64,000 nucleotides of DNA from the NCBI GenBank assembly GCA_900315435.1, contig OMYY01000004.1, forward strand, positions 1 through 64,000, in the 5' to 3' direction. The position numbers and the translations under genes were made by a program. Of the stretch, positions 7,154-14,910 are shown piece after piece (the stretch's first letter is position 1; the number at the start of each line of letters is the position of its first letter). Source of the stretch: an uncultured Spirochaetaceae bacterium. GTDB lineage: Bacteria > Spirochaetota > Spirochaetia > Sphaerochaetales > Sphaerochaetaceae. Below the pieces are notes generated by a model that did not search any database, had not been told where the DNA came from, and saw only the letters and a list, made by a program, of their open reading frames with translations.

Positions 7154-8110
7154 ATGAAAGGAGAACGCGTTGCACAGCTTGAGCTGCTTCTGCACAGCCA
7201 TCCCGAGGGGCTGAGACGGGCGGAAATCGCCCGAAGGCTCGGAGTGCACCGCTCCACCATCAGCAGATATGTCGACGAGCTGAAGACCCATGACGTCGAC
7301 ATCTACGAGGACAACAACCTGATCAAGATCAAGGAGAATGAAAACGAGGCCAATATCGACCTGTCGGTCTACGAAAGCCTGGCGCTGAACATGAGTGCCG
7401 AGGCGCTTGTCTCCAACACCGAGTTCCAGAACGCCCATCTCGCCTCGGGCCTGAGAAAAATCGCGCTGAACATGCGTTCCTACGCCCCGAAGGTAAGCGA
7501 CAACATACGCAACCTGGCTGACCAGATTGACAAGCGCATCCGCGAGCAGGAATCGGGCGGACAGTTCAACTCGGTGCTCGAGGTGCTGATCGACAGCTGG
7601 GTCTCGGGCCGCATCGTCAAAGTGGTGCAGGCCGGCGGAGAGGAGACCGAACTGGCCCCCTACTTCATTGGCTTCCGCGAGGACGAAAACAACCACCGCA
7701 GTCCGATCAGCGTCACCGGCCGCCTGCGCCACACCCAGGAAATCGTCACCATCGACATCGCCACAATCACCAGCGCGATGATTCTTGACGAGACCTACAC
7801 CATTCCAGACAACCTGAAGCCATTCAAGGTTCCCGAGCGCCGCCTGGACTACGCCAGCGGAGATACCATTCCCTTGGTGCTGAACGTCAAGGAGTCGAGC
7901 GCGCTGAATGTCTTCCACTCCTTGGAGCACGGAAAGGAGACAATCACCAAAACAGACAGGGGCATGGAGGTCAAGCTGAATGTCGAGAACTCCATCGACC
8001 TGCTGATGAAGCTGTTCCAATGCGGCGCAAGCGTGGAGATTGTCGAACCCGCGTGGTTCAGGAAAAAATACACGAATTACCTGAAAGATATCCTCGCCGT
8101 CTATTCGTGA
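7154..8110 (+). CDS. HTH-WYL domain transcriptional regulator
   Basis: The 318-residue protein has an N-terminal winged helix-turn-helix (around L-R-R-A-E-I-A-R-R-L-G-V-H-R-S-T-I-S-R-Y-V), a linker, and a WYL sensing domain. The sensing domain carries Y-F-I-G-F-R-E-D in place of the usual W-Y-L-x-G-x, together with the downstream Y-T-I-P-D-N-L-K-P-F and W-F-R-K-K-Y-T motifs. WYL proteins sense ligands or nucleic acids and often control stress or DNA-repair genes. The ATG at 7154 is chosen because GGAG stands 7 nt upstream; an in-frame ATG at 7115 would lie within the promoter. The target is probably its own gene and perhaps slyX. Confidence 0.85.
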   Translation: MKGERVAQLELLLHSHPEGLRRAEIARRLGVHRSTISRYVDELKTHDVDIYEDNNLIKIKENENEANIDLSVYESLALNMSAEALVSNTEFQNAHLASGLRKIALNMRSYAPKVSDNIRNLADQIDKRIREQESGGQFNSVLEVLIDSWVSGRIVKVVQAGGEETELAPYFIGFREDENNHRSPISVTGRLRHTQEIVTIDIATITSAMILDETYTIPDNLKPFKVPERRLDYASGDTIPLVLNVKESSALNVFHSLEHGKETITKTDRGMEVKLNVENSIDLLMKLFQCGASVEIVEPAWFRKKYTNYLKDILAVYS

Positions 8111-8163
8111 CCTTGCCGTTTTTCCCGCTCTCGGATATCTTTGTGACACGGAGGAACTGAACT

Positions 8164-8325
8164 ATGAAGAAATACGTGTGTCAGATGTGTGGATATGTCT
8201 ATGACCCGCAGGTTGGCGACCCTGATGGCGGCATCCAGCCCGGAACCGCGTTCGAGGACATCCCTGATGATTGGGTTTGCCCGCTTTGCGGTGCCAGCAA
8301 GAGCGATTTCGCCGCTCAGGACTGA
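8164..8325 (+). CDS. Rubredoxin
   Basis: This is a 53-residue one-iron electron carrier. The two C-x-x-C-G knuckles are intact: Cys6/Cys9 in Y-V-C-Q-M-C-G-Y and Cys39/Cys42 in W-V-C-P-L-C-G-A, with the conserved G-Y-V-Y-D-P and D-D-W-V-C-P segments between them. Length and spacing are typical. In anaerobes rubredoxin passes electrons to rubrerythrin, superoxide reductase or flavodiiron proteins; none of those genes is adjacent here. GGAGG precedes the ATG by 9 nt, and a clear terminator follows 22 bp after the stop, so the gene is probably monocistronic. Confidence 0.97.
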   Translation: MKKYVCQMCGYVYDPQVGDPDGGIQPGTAFEDIPDDWVCPLCGASKSDFAAQD

Positions 8326-8347
8326 GAGATTTGTGTCTTGATGTTTC

Positions 8348-8381
8348 AAGGGCTTGTCGGAAACGGCAGGCCCTTTTCCTT
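8348..8381 (+). terminator. Rho-independent terminator after rubredoxin
   Basis: Stem arms AAGGGC (8348-8353) and GCCCTT (8370-8375) are extended by an inner GTCG/CGGC pairing around a GAAA loop. They are followed by TTTTCCTTT. It ends the rubredoxin message just before the promoter of the next gene. Confidence 0.8.
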
Positions 8382-8408
8382 TGCCTTTCCCGGAATGCGG
8401 CCTATACT
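8381..8408 (+). promoter_or_regulatory. Promoter of the TSUP transporter gene
   Basis: TTGCCT (8381-8386) and TATACT (8403-8408) are 16 bp apart. The ATG at 8415 starts 6 nt after the -10 box, with no Shine-Dalgarno sequence between them, which predicts a leaderless message. Confidence 0.6.
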
Positions 8409-8414
8409 GGAATC

Positions 8415-9134
8415 ATGATTCCCTGGTACTTGATTTCTGTAGCCTTTCTCGGAGCCATGGTGCAGGCGGTGACCGGATTCGGCGCCCCCATATTGATGAT
8501 GGCGTTCTTTCCCCATTGGATGCCTTATTCCGAGAGCATAGCATTGGCACACGCCATCGCCATGGCGGGTGTGGTGACGTTGGTGGTCCGCTACCACGCC
8601 AGCATCAACTGGAAGGTGCTCTGGCCCTTGGCCATCCCGTCCCTCTTGATCGGCGCCATCGCCACCCTGCTCTCCATCTCCCTGAAGTCGGCTTTGATGA
8701 CACGGCTGCTGGGGATGTTTCTGATCCTGACCTCCCTGTTCTTCCTCTTCCTCCAAGGCAGGATGACCATTCAGGCCAAAGCCCGAAACGGGGTGCTCGC
8801 CGGTCTGGCCAGCGGAATCTGCAACGGACTCTTCGGCATCTCCGCCCCGCCGGCGGCGCTCTATCTGATGAATGGGCTGGGACAAAAAGAGGCCTATCTC
8901 GCCACACTCCAGACCTTTTTCCTGCTTTCCAACGTGGAAAGCATGGCCATGCGCTCCGCCTACGGCGCCTATCAGAACCTCTCCTGGGGGCTGCTTCTCC
9001 TCGGATGGGCCGCAATCCTCCTCGGGACGCTCTGCGGCAACCTGCTCTTCCGCCACCTTTCCTTTTCCCTGTTGAGACCGCTCGTCTATATCTTTGTCGC
9101 CATCGCAGGCCTTTGGAGCGTCATCGCAGGTTGA
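8415..9134 (+). CDS. TauE/SafE (TSUP) family anion exporter
   Basis: The 239-residue membrane protein has about eight hydrophobic segments arranged as two repeats. Each repeat opens with the family-type motif: G-A-M-V-Q-A-V-T-G-F-G-A-P near the N-terminus and G-L-A-S-G-I-C-N-G-L-F-G-I-S-A-P-P in the second half. TSUP proteins move sulfite, sulfonates or other small organic anions across the inner membrane. The substrate cannot be read from the sequence. The start at 8415 is set by the promoter position; a longer frame would run back into the rubredoxin terminator. The MATE gene follows 31 bp downstream in the same direction. Confidence 0.88.
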   Translation: MIPWYLISVAFLGAMVQAVTGFGAPILMMAFFPHWMPYSESIALAHAIAMAGVVTLVVRYHASINWKVLWPLAIPSLLIGAIATLLSISLKSALMTRLLGMFLILTSLFFLFLQGRMTIQAKARNGVLAGLASGICNGLFGISAPPAALYLMNGLGQKEAYLATLQTFFLLSNVESMAMRSAYGAYQNLSWGLLLLGWAAILLGTLCGNLLFRHLSFSLLRPLVYIFVAIAGLWSVIAG

Positions 9135-9165
9135 ATTCACCCTCGATTTGGGAGAAAATGGCCAT

Positions 9166-10542
9166 ATGCGGGAAACGGGAGATTACGCACACGGTTCCAT
9201 TATCGGCCATGTCCTCAGGCTGGCCCTGCCGGTCATGGTCGCCGAATTGGTCCATGTCCTGTACAACATCGTCGACCGTGTCTATATCGGCCATATCCCC
9301 GGGGTGGGCACCGCGGCACTCAGCGGCGTCGGCATCGCCTTTCCCCTGATCACCCTAATCAACGCCTTCGCGGGCATCTGCGGTACGGGGGGAGCCCCGC
9401 TCTGCTCGATTGAACGGGGAAAACACCGCGACGATGAAGCCCAGCACATCATGGAGAACGCCTTCACGCTGCTTCTTGGCATGGGACTGGCGCTGACGAT
9501 CGTCCTGTTCCTCCTCCGTCGCCCCGCGCTCACGCTGCTCGGCGCAGACGAGTCGTCGCTTCCCTACGCCGACGCCTATTTCTCCATCTACGTCGCCGGC
9601 ACGGTCTTCGTCATGATTTCGCTGGGAATGAACCCCTTCATCACCATGCTGGGCCACAGTGTCACCGGCATGGTGACCATCATGATCGGTGCCTCGCTGA
9701 ATATCGTCCTGGACCCGCTGTTCATGTTCACCTTCGGCATGGGCATCAAAGGCGCGGCAGTCGCCACGGTAATCAGCCAGTTCTGCAGCGCCCTCTGGGT
9801 AGTCAAGTCGCTGCGTACCAAGTCCTGGCCCCTCTCGATCACCCGCCTTTCCTTGGACGGGAAGGTGGTCAGAAAAATCCTGGCGCTGGGAGCCCCAGGC
9901 TTCATGTTCAAGGCGACCAACTCGCTGACCCAGGCGGTGGCAAACATCACGCTACGCCTCTACGGCGGACCCGAGGGATTGCTCTTCATCAGCTCGATGG
10001 CGGTGATCAACTCGCTGCGCGAGGTGGTCTCGCTCCCCACCACCAGCTTCGCCAACAGTTCCCAACCGATCATGGGCTACAACTACGGGGCAAAGCGCTA
10101 CAGCCGCATCCGTCAGACCATCGGCACCATCACCTTGGTCACCCTTTCGGTCAACCTGCTCAACTGGGCCTTGGTCCAGTTCTTCCCAGTGGCCTTGGCG
10201 CGTTGCTTCACCTCCGACAGCGAGCTGATCCGCGTCTGCGTCCCCTGCATGCGCATCTACTTCGCCGTCTTCTTCATGATGAGCTTCCAGACCATAGGAC
10301 AGAATACCTTCGTCGCCATGAACTGCCCAAAGCGGGCTGTCTTCTTCTCTCTCTTCCGCAAGGCGATTCTGGTCGTACCCCTGACCCTGTTGCTGCCACA
10401 GGTCGGCTTTGGGGTCCACGGCGTCTTCGTCGCCGAGGCAGTCAGCCAGATTGTCGGAGCAAGCGCCACCTTCGGCACCATGGTGGCAACCATCTACCGC
10501 AAGCTCAGACGCACCCCGGACGGCGAGCCGTTGCAGGTCTAA
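9166..10542 (+). CDS. MATE family efflux transporter
   Basis: The 458-residue protein has 12 hydrophobic segments in two homologous halves. It carries the MATE patterns L-V-H-V-L-Y-N-I-V-D-R-V-Y-I-G-H at the end of helix 1 and N-I-V-L-D-P-L-F-M-F in helix 5-6. It belongs to the DinF/NorM-like group that exports drugs or metabolites using Na+ or H+ gradients. The ATG at 9166 is preferred because the conserved fold begins within 15 residues; a weak GGGAG is 11 nt upstream. It is probably co-transcribed with the TSUP gene. The region after the stop is the regulatory leader of nrdD. Confidence 0.93.
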   Translation: MRETGDYAHGSIIGHVLRLALPVMVAELVHVLYNIVDRVYIGHIPGVGTAALSGVGIAFPLITLINAFAGICGTGGAPLCSIERGKHRDDEAQHIMENAFTLLLGMGLALTIVLFLLRRPALTLLGADESSLPYADAYFSIYVAGTVFVMISLGMNPFITMLGHSVTGMVTIMIGASLNIVLDPLFMFTFGMGIKGAAVATVISQFCSALWVVKSLRTKSWPLSITRLSLDGKVVRKILALGAPGFMFKATNSLTQAVANITLRLYGGPEGLLFISSMAVINSLREVVSLPTTSFANSSQPIMGYNYGAKRYSRIRQTIGTITLVTLSVNLLNWALVQFFPVALARCFTSDSELIRVCVPCMRIYFAVFFMMSFQTIGQNTFVAMNCPKRAVFFSLFRKAILVVPLTLLLPQVGFGVHGVFVAEAVSQIVGASATFGTMVATIYRKLRRTPDGEPLQV

Positions 10543-10640
10543 GCAACGCTACGCCGGCACCTGGCAGGAACTGACTTTCCCTCCTTGGGCGGATCCTTTC
10601 CCATTCCTGAACCAAGAGTTAGGCCCCTTCATATAAAACT

Positions 10641-10691
10641 TATATAACACTATATATGGTGTGTAATATCTATGTAGTACTAATCCTAGTA
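10641..10691. promoter_or_regulatory. Tandem NrdR boxes over the nrdD promoter
   Basis: ACACTATATATGGTGT at 10647-10662 fits the NrdR-box consensus (acaCwAtATaTwGtgt). A second, weaker box with core CTAATCCTAG lies at 10678-10691; its centre is 30 bp away, about three helical turns as expected for cooperative NrdR binding. TAATAT at 10664-10669 is a good -10 candidate, with the first box in its spacer. Confidence 0.75.
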
Positions 10692-10697
10692 GACGCA

Positions 10698-10800
10698 AGT
10701 ATGGCTCCGTGCTATACTGGGTCTGTTTCCGAGACCGGAGAAGCGAGGTGAGAATCCTCCACTGGTACGCAACTGTCAAAGTCAGATCGCCCCTCGGGAA
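10698..10800 (+). promoter_or_regulatory. Cobalamin (B12) riboswitch-like leader of nrdD
   Basis: The leader contains, in order, a G-A-A element, GAGGTGAGAATCCTC (10745-10759), then ACTGG, CGCAACTGT (10769-10777) and AAAGTCAG (10778-10785). This is the order and spelling of the conserved core of adenosylcobalamin riboswitches (GGUGxxAAUCC ... GCxACUGU ... AGUCAG). The arm between ACTGT and AGTC is very short, so it would be a compact variant. It lies just upstream of the nrdD ribosome site GGGAG (10818-10822). No T-rich terminator is visible, which favours translational control. Confidence 0.7.
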
Positions 10801-10827
10801 ATACAACCACGTATACTGGGAGACAGC

Positions 10828-13023
10828 ATGAAAGTCATTAAACGCAACGGGACGGAAGTCGAGTTCGACGGACACAAGATTGCCATCGCCATCGGCAAGG
10901 CAAACAAGGCAGTAGCCACTCCGGAACTGGACGATTCCCGGATCCAGCAGATTACCGATACCATCACCAAACGTTGTCTGGAAGGCAGGCGGGCCTCCTC
11001 GGTGGAGGAGATCCAGGACATGGTCGAGACCGAGTTGATGCGGGCAGGGGCATACGAGGTGGCCCGTGCCTACATCCGCTATCGTTACAACCGCACCTTG
11101 GCCCGCCATGCCAACACCACCGACGCCCGGATCCTCTCGCTTCTGGAATGCCAAAACGAGGAGGTCAAGCAGGAAAACAGCAACAAGAATCCGGTGGTCA
11201 ACAGCGTCCAGCGCGACTATATGGCAGGAGAAGTCTCCAAGGACATCACCAGCCGCCTGTTGCTTCCCCAGGAAATCGTCAAGGCGCACGAGGAAGGAAT
11301 CATCCATTTCCACGACGCCGACTACTACGCCCAGCACATGCACAACTGCGACCTGATCAACCTGGACGACATGTTGCAGAACGGAACGGTGATCAGCGGC
11401 ACCGAGATCGAGCGCCCGCACAGCTTTTCCACCGCCTGCAACATCGCCACCCAGATCATCGCGCAAGTAGCCTCGAACCAGTATGGAGGCCAGTCGATTT
11501 CCCTCGAGCACCTGGCCGCCTTCGTCGACGTCAGCAGACAACGGATCAAGAAGAGCGCAGAGGAAGAGTTCGAACTGCTCGGCATCTCTCCTTCCGAGGA
11601 GCTGAAGCGTGAAATTGTCGAGAAACGGCTGCGCAAGGAGGTCGAAAAGGGCATCCAGACCATCCAGTACCAGGTAATCACCCTTATGACGACCAACGGA
11701 CAGGCTCCGTTCCTCACCGTCTTCATGTATCTGAACGAAGCCAGAAACGAGCAGGTCAAGAAAGACCTGGCCCTCTGCATCGAGGAAATGCTGGTCCAGC
11801 GCATACGGGGAGTGAAGAACGAGAAAGGTGTCTGGATCACTCCTGCCTTTCCAAAACTGATCTATGTGCTGGAAGAGGACAACATCGAACCAGGCAGACC
11901 GTATTATTACCTGACCGAGCTGGCGGCCCGGTGTACCGCCAAACGGATGGTTCCCGACTACATCAGCGAGAAGAAGGCGCTCGAGCTGAAAGGGGACTGC
12001 TACACGTGCATGGGTTGCCGTTCCTTCCTCACCCCTGACCGGTTCACCGCGGCGCATGCGGGCAATGTCGCTGGCGCGAAGAACTATGTGCCCGGCAAGC
12101 ACAAGTACTACGGCCGTTTCAACCAAGGGGTGGTCACCCTCAACCTGGTCGACGTCGCCTGTTCCTCCCACAAGGACGAGCGCCGATTCTGGGAGATCCT
12201 GGATGAACGGCTGCAACTGTGCCACCGCGCGCTACGCTGCCGTCACGAGCGGCTCCTCGGCACCCCGAGCGACGCCGCCCCGATTCTCTGGCAATACGGC
12301 GCCCTCGCCCGTCTGGACAAGGGGGAAAAGATCGACAAGCTATTGTACGGCGGCTACTCCACCATCAGTCTGGGATACGCCGGACTGGCAGAGTGCGTCT
12401 ACTACATGAAGGGATTGTCCCATACCTCTCCCGAGGGGGAGAAGTTCGGACTGAAGGTGATGCAGGCCCTCAACGATGCCTGCAACACATGGAAGAAAGA
12501 AGAGGACATCGACTACTCCGTCTACGGCACTCCGCTGGAGTCCACCACCTACAAGTTCGCCAAGTGCCTGCAAAACCGCTTCGGGACAATCGAAGGGGTG
12601 ACCGACCACAACTACATCACCAACAGCTACCATATCTCGGTCCGGGAACAGATCAACGCCTTTGACAAGCTGACCAAGGAAGCCGCCTTCCAGAAACTCA
12701 GCCCAGGCGGAGCCATCAGTTACGTCGAGGTCCCCAACATGCAGGACAACATTCCTGCCGTCCTCGCCCTGCTGAAGCACATCTACCACACGATCCTCTA
12801 CGCCGAGCTGAACACCAAAAGCGACTACTGCCAAGTCTGCGGCTACGACGGCGAGATCAAGATTGTCGAGAAAGACGGCAAGCTCGTCTGGCACTGCCCG
12901 AACTGCGGCAACGAGGACCAGAGCAAGATGAATGTCGCCCGTCGTACCTGCGGGTATATCGGCACCCAGTACTGGAACCAGGGACGGACGCAGGAAATCC
13001 GGGACAGGGTGTTGCACCTGTGA
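10828..13023 (+). CDS. nrdD: Anaerobic (class III) ribonucleoside-triphosphate reductase
   Basis: The 731-residue glycyl-radical enzyme reduces ribonucleoside triphosphates to deoxy forms without oxygen. Residues 1-90 form an ATP-cone (M-K-V-I-K-R-N-G-T-E-V-E-F-D), the regulatory module for dATP/ATP. The C-terminal part has a four-Cys zinc site (C-Q-V-C-G and C-P-N-C-G) and the glycyl radical loop R-R-T-C-G-Y-I-G with Gly709 as the radical residue. Length is normal. The activase gene nrdG overlaps its stop by 4 bp. Expression is probably repressed by NrdR and modulated by cobalamin through the leader. A B12-dependent reductase (43419-45923) provides the alternative route. Confidence 0.98.
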   Translation: MKVIKRNGTEVEFDGHKIAIAIGKANKAVATPELDDSRIQQITDTITKRCLEGRRASSVEEIQDMVETELMRAGAYEVARAYIRYRYNRTLARHANTTDARILSLLECQNEEVKQENSNKNPVVNSVQRDYMAGEVSKDITSRLLLPQEIVKAHEEGIIHFHDADYYAQHMHNCDLINLDDMLQNGTVISGTEIERPHSFSTACNIATQIIAQVASNQYGGQSISLEHLAAFVDVSRQRIKKSAEEEFELLGISPSEELKREIVEKRLRKEVEKGIQTIQYQVITLMTTNGQAPFLTVFMYLNEARNEQVKKDLALCIEEMLVQRIRGVKNEKGVWITPAFPKLIYVLEEDNIEPGRPYYYLTELAARCTAKRMVPDYISEKKALELKGDCYTCMGCRSFLTPDRFTAAHAGNVAGAKNYVPGKHKYYGRFNQGVVTLNLVDVACSSHKDERRFWEILDERLQLCHRALRCRHERLLGTPSDAAPILWQYGALARLDKGEKIDKLLYGGYSTISLGYAGLAECVYYMKGLSHTSPEGEKFGLKVMQALNDACNTWKKEEDIDYSVYGTPLESTTYKFAKCLQNRFGTIEGVTDHNYITNSYHISVREQINAFDKLTKEAAFQKLSPGGAISYVEVPNMQDNIPAVLALLKHIYHTILYAELNTKSDYCQVCGYDGEIKIVEKDGKLVWHCPNCGNEDQSKMNVARRTCGYIGTQYWNQGRTQEIRDRVLHL

Positions 13024-13586
13024 ACTACGCCACCATCAAGGACTGCGATATCGCCAACGGCGAAGGGGTCCGGGTCAGCCTGTTCGTCTCAGGCTGCACC
13101 CACCACTGCGAGGGTTGCTTCAATCGTGTCGCCTGGGACTTCCAGTACGGACAACCCTTCACCCATGCGACCGGACAGCACCTGCTTTCCCTGCTCGACC
13201 ATCCCTGGACCAGCGGCCTTTCCCTGCTGGGCGGAGAACCGATGGAACCGGAAAACCAGCGCGTCCTTGCTCCCTTCCTGGAGAACGTCAGAAAGACATT
13301 TCCCGACAAGACCATCTGGTGCTACAGTGGTTACACTTACGAGACCGACCTGCGTGGCGCGAAACCGGGAGAGATGTTGGACGGAACCATGGTGGACCCC
13401 CATGCCCCGGTATTCCCGGCGAGTCCGAGGTGCGAGGTGACCGACAGGATGCTGTCGATAATCGACGTGTTGGTCGACGGCGAGTTCCTCATCTCCAAGA
13501 AGAATATCCGTCTTCGTTTCCGCGGGTCGGAGAATCAGCGGATCCTGCATTTGCGGGATGGGAAAATCGACTGGATCGAACAATAG
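13020..13586 (+). CDS. nrdG: Anaerobic ribonucleoside-triphosphate reductase activating protein
   Basis: The 188-residue radical-SAM enzyme installs the glycyl radical on NrdD. The iron-sulfur motif C-x3-C-x2-C is at residues 26, 30 and 33 (S-G-C-T-H-H-C-E-G-C-F-N), followed by the G-G-E-P motif (L-L-G-G-E-P-M). The start codon is GTG at 13020, which overlaps the nrdD stop as GTGA, giving tight translational coupling. The 3' end faces citG with only 2 bp between the stop codons and no room for a terminator, so converging transcripts probably overlap here. Confidence 0.96.
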   Translation: MNYATIKDCDIANGEGVRVSLFVSGCTHHCEGCFNRVAWDFQYGQPFTHATGQHLLSLLDHPWTSGLSLLGGEPMEPENQRVLAPFLENVRKTFPDKTIWCYSGYTYETDLRGAKPGEMLDGTMVDPHAPVFPASPRCEVTDRMLSIIDVLVDGEFLISKKNIRLRFRGSENQRILHLRDGKIDWIEQ

Positions 13587-13588
13587 GA

Positions 13589-14413
13589 TCAGATCCGCGA
13601 GCAGACCATTGCGACCGAGAGCAGGTCGGCGGCTCCACCCGAGCTGAGGTTACGGGAGATAAAGGGCCCGTCCAAGGCGGCCAACTGATCCTCCAGGCAC
13701 CGTGCCGGACGTAGGTCCCGCATGGCCTGCCGGACAAACAGCAACCCCTCCCTTCCCCCCCGATGCAACAGGTTGGAGTCCTCCACATGCGCCATCAGCC
13801 CCACCAATGAAGACAGTCGGGCATGATTGTTCCTCCATCCTCCCTTCGATTGCAACGGGAGCAAGCCGTACCGTCGTACGGAAGGGAATCCCCCCATCAC
13901 CTCAGCCCGGATGCCACGGACCCCATAGCGGTGGAGCACCCGCTCCCCATGACTCCTTGGCGAGGAACGACCCAAGAGACAAAGCTCCTCGGCAAGGCTC
14001 TTGGAGGCTATGCGGGAAGCAAGCATGCAGACGGTCTCGGCCGAAGCGATTCCCTGACGCTGGGCATAGCCCCATGCGGTGTCGAGAATTCCCAGCGAGA
14101 AGAGCGCGCCCTTGTGGGTATTGACTCCTCCGCTGGCCTTGAACATCGCAGCCTCAGCCTCTTTCCCAATGTCCCTGACATCGCGGAAAAGCGATTCGGG
14201 TTCTTTCCCCTCCCAAGAGGCTCCCAGCCTGGCGAAATCACGGAAATACGGGGCCAAGGCCAAGGCGCTCTGATAAAACAGCCAAGGGTTCAGGTCACGA
14301 TGGGAACCATTGGACCAAAGGTCCACCAGTCCCGGTTTCGGGCTGGTATCCACCTCAAGCAACAGCGCCTCTTGGGTCACTGAAGCGATCATCGAAGCGT
14401 CACATCCCCGCAT
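13589..14413 (-). CDS. citG: Triphosphoribosyl-dephospho-CoA synthase
   Basis: The 274-residue CitG makes the precursor of the citrate lyase prosthetic group from ATP and dephospho-CoA. The family blocks are present: E-V-x-x-S-P-K-P-G-L-V-D near the N-terminus, G-G-V-N-T-H-K-G-A-L-F-S-L-G in the middle, and the E-V-M-G-G-F-P-S-V and N-N-H-A-R-L segments. It is the last gene of the tct-cit operon and overlaps citX by 14 bp. The ATG at 14413 has GGAGG close upstream; an ATG at 14392 is a possible alternative. Confidence 0.95.
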   Translation of the reverse strand: MRGCDASMIASVTQEALLLEVDTSPKPGLVDLWSNGSHRDLNPWLFYQSALALAPYFRDFARLGASWEGKEPESLFRDVRDIGKEAEAAMFKASGGVNTHKGALFSLGILDTAWGYAQRQGIASAETVCMLASRIASKSLAEELCLLGRSSPRSHGERVLHRYGVRGIRAEVMGGFPSVRRYGLLPLQSKGGWRNNHARLSSLVGLMAHVEDSNLLHRGGREGLLFVRQAMRDLRPARCLEDQLAALDGPFISRNLSSGGAADLLSVAMVCSRI

Positions 14414-14909
14414 ATGCCTCCAATGCCCGCATGGTCGCCTGATAGAGCTCTTCTACCGGATGGCGGCGGCTTCTGGCGCACTCCTTGGCAGGACGGTCGC
14501 AGAGGATGCAGCGTCTTTCCGGAAAGCCAAGCTGGGTCCGGCTGACAGCCGAAAGGTCGGATGCGCGCACATCCAGGTCGACCCACCGGCCGACCGGATG
14601 GCGCAGCTCGAACTCCACCAGGACCCGTTTCAGGCCATCGGCATCGCGTCCTTCCCGATCGAGGAAGAACGCATAGGGACCGCTGGGAGGAAAGTCCTGT
14701 TCCAGACAGAGAAGAGATGCGTTCGTCTCGCGCTCCAAGTCCTGGAGAATCCGCTCGAAGGCACGGCTGACCACCGCGTTGTTTTTCTTCGGACCGGGGA
14801 TGTTCATCGTCGCGACGACGACGCATCCCTGGTGAAGCCTGCAGTATTCGGCCAATTTTCTCCAGCGGAGGTCCCTCGCCTCCAGCACTTGGGCAAGATG
14901 CGCGTCCAT
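14400..14909 (-). CDS. citX: Apo-citrate lyase phosphoribosyl-dephospho-CoA transferase (holo-ACP synthase)
   Basis: The 169-residue CitX transfers the phosphoribosyl-dephospho-CoA group made by CitG onto the acyl carrier subunit CitD. Recognisable motifs are T-M-N-I-P-G-P-x-K-N near residue 40 and the C-terminal C-I-L-C-D-R-P-A-K-E-C-A-R-S-R-R-H block. It starts 1 bp after the citF stop and overlaps citG, so the accessory genes are made together with the enzyme subunits. Here CitG and CitX are separate proteins; in some bacteria they are fused. Confidence 0.95.
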   Translation of the reverse strand: MDAHLAQVLEARDLRWRKLAEYCRLHQGCVVVATMNIPGPKKNNAVVSRAFERILQDLERETNASLLCLEQDFPPSGPYAFFLDREGRDADGLKRVLVEFELRHPVGRWVDLDVRASDLSAVSRTQLGFPERRCILCDRPAKECARSRRHPVEELYQATMRALEAYAGM

Positions 14910-14910
14910 C

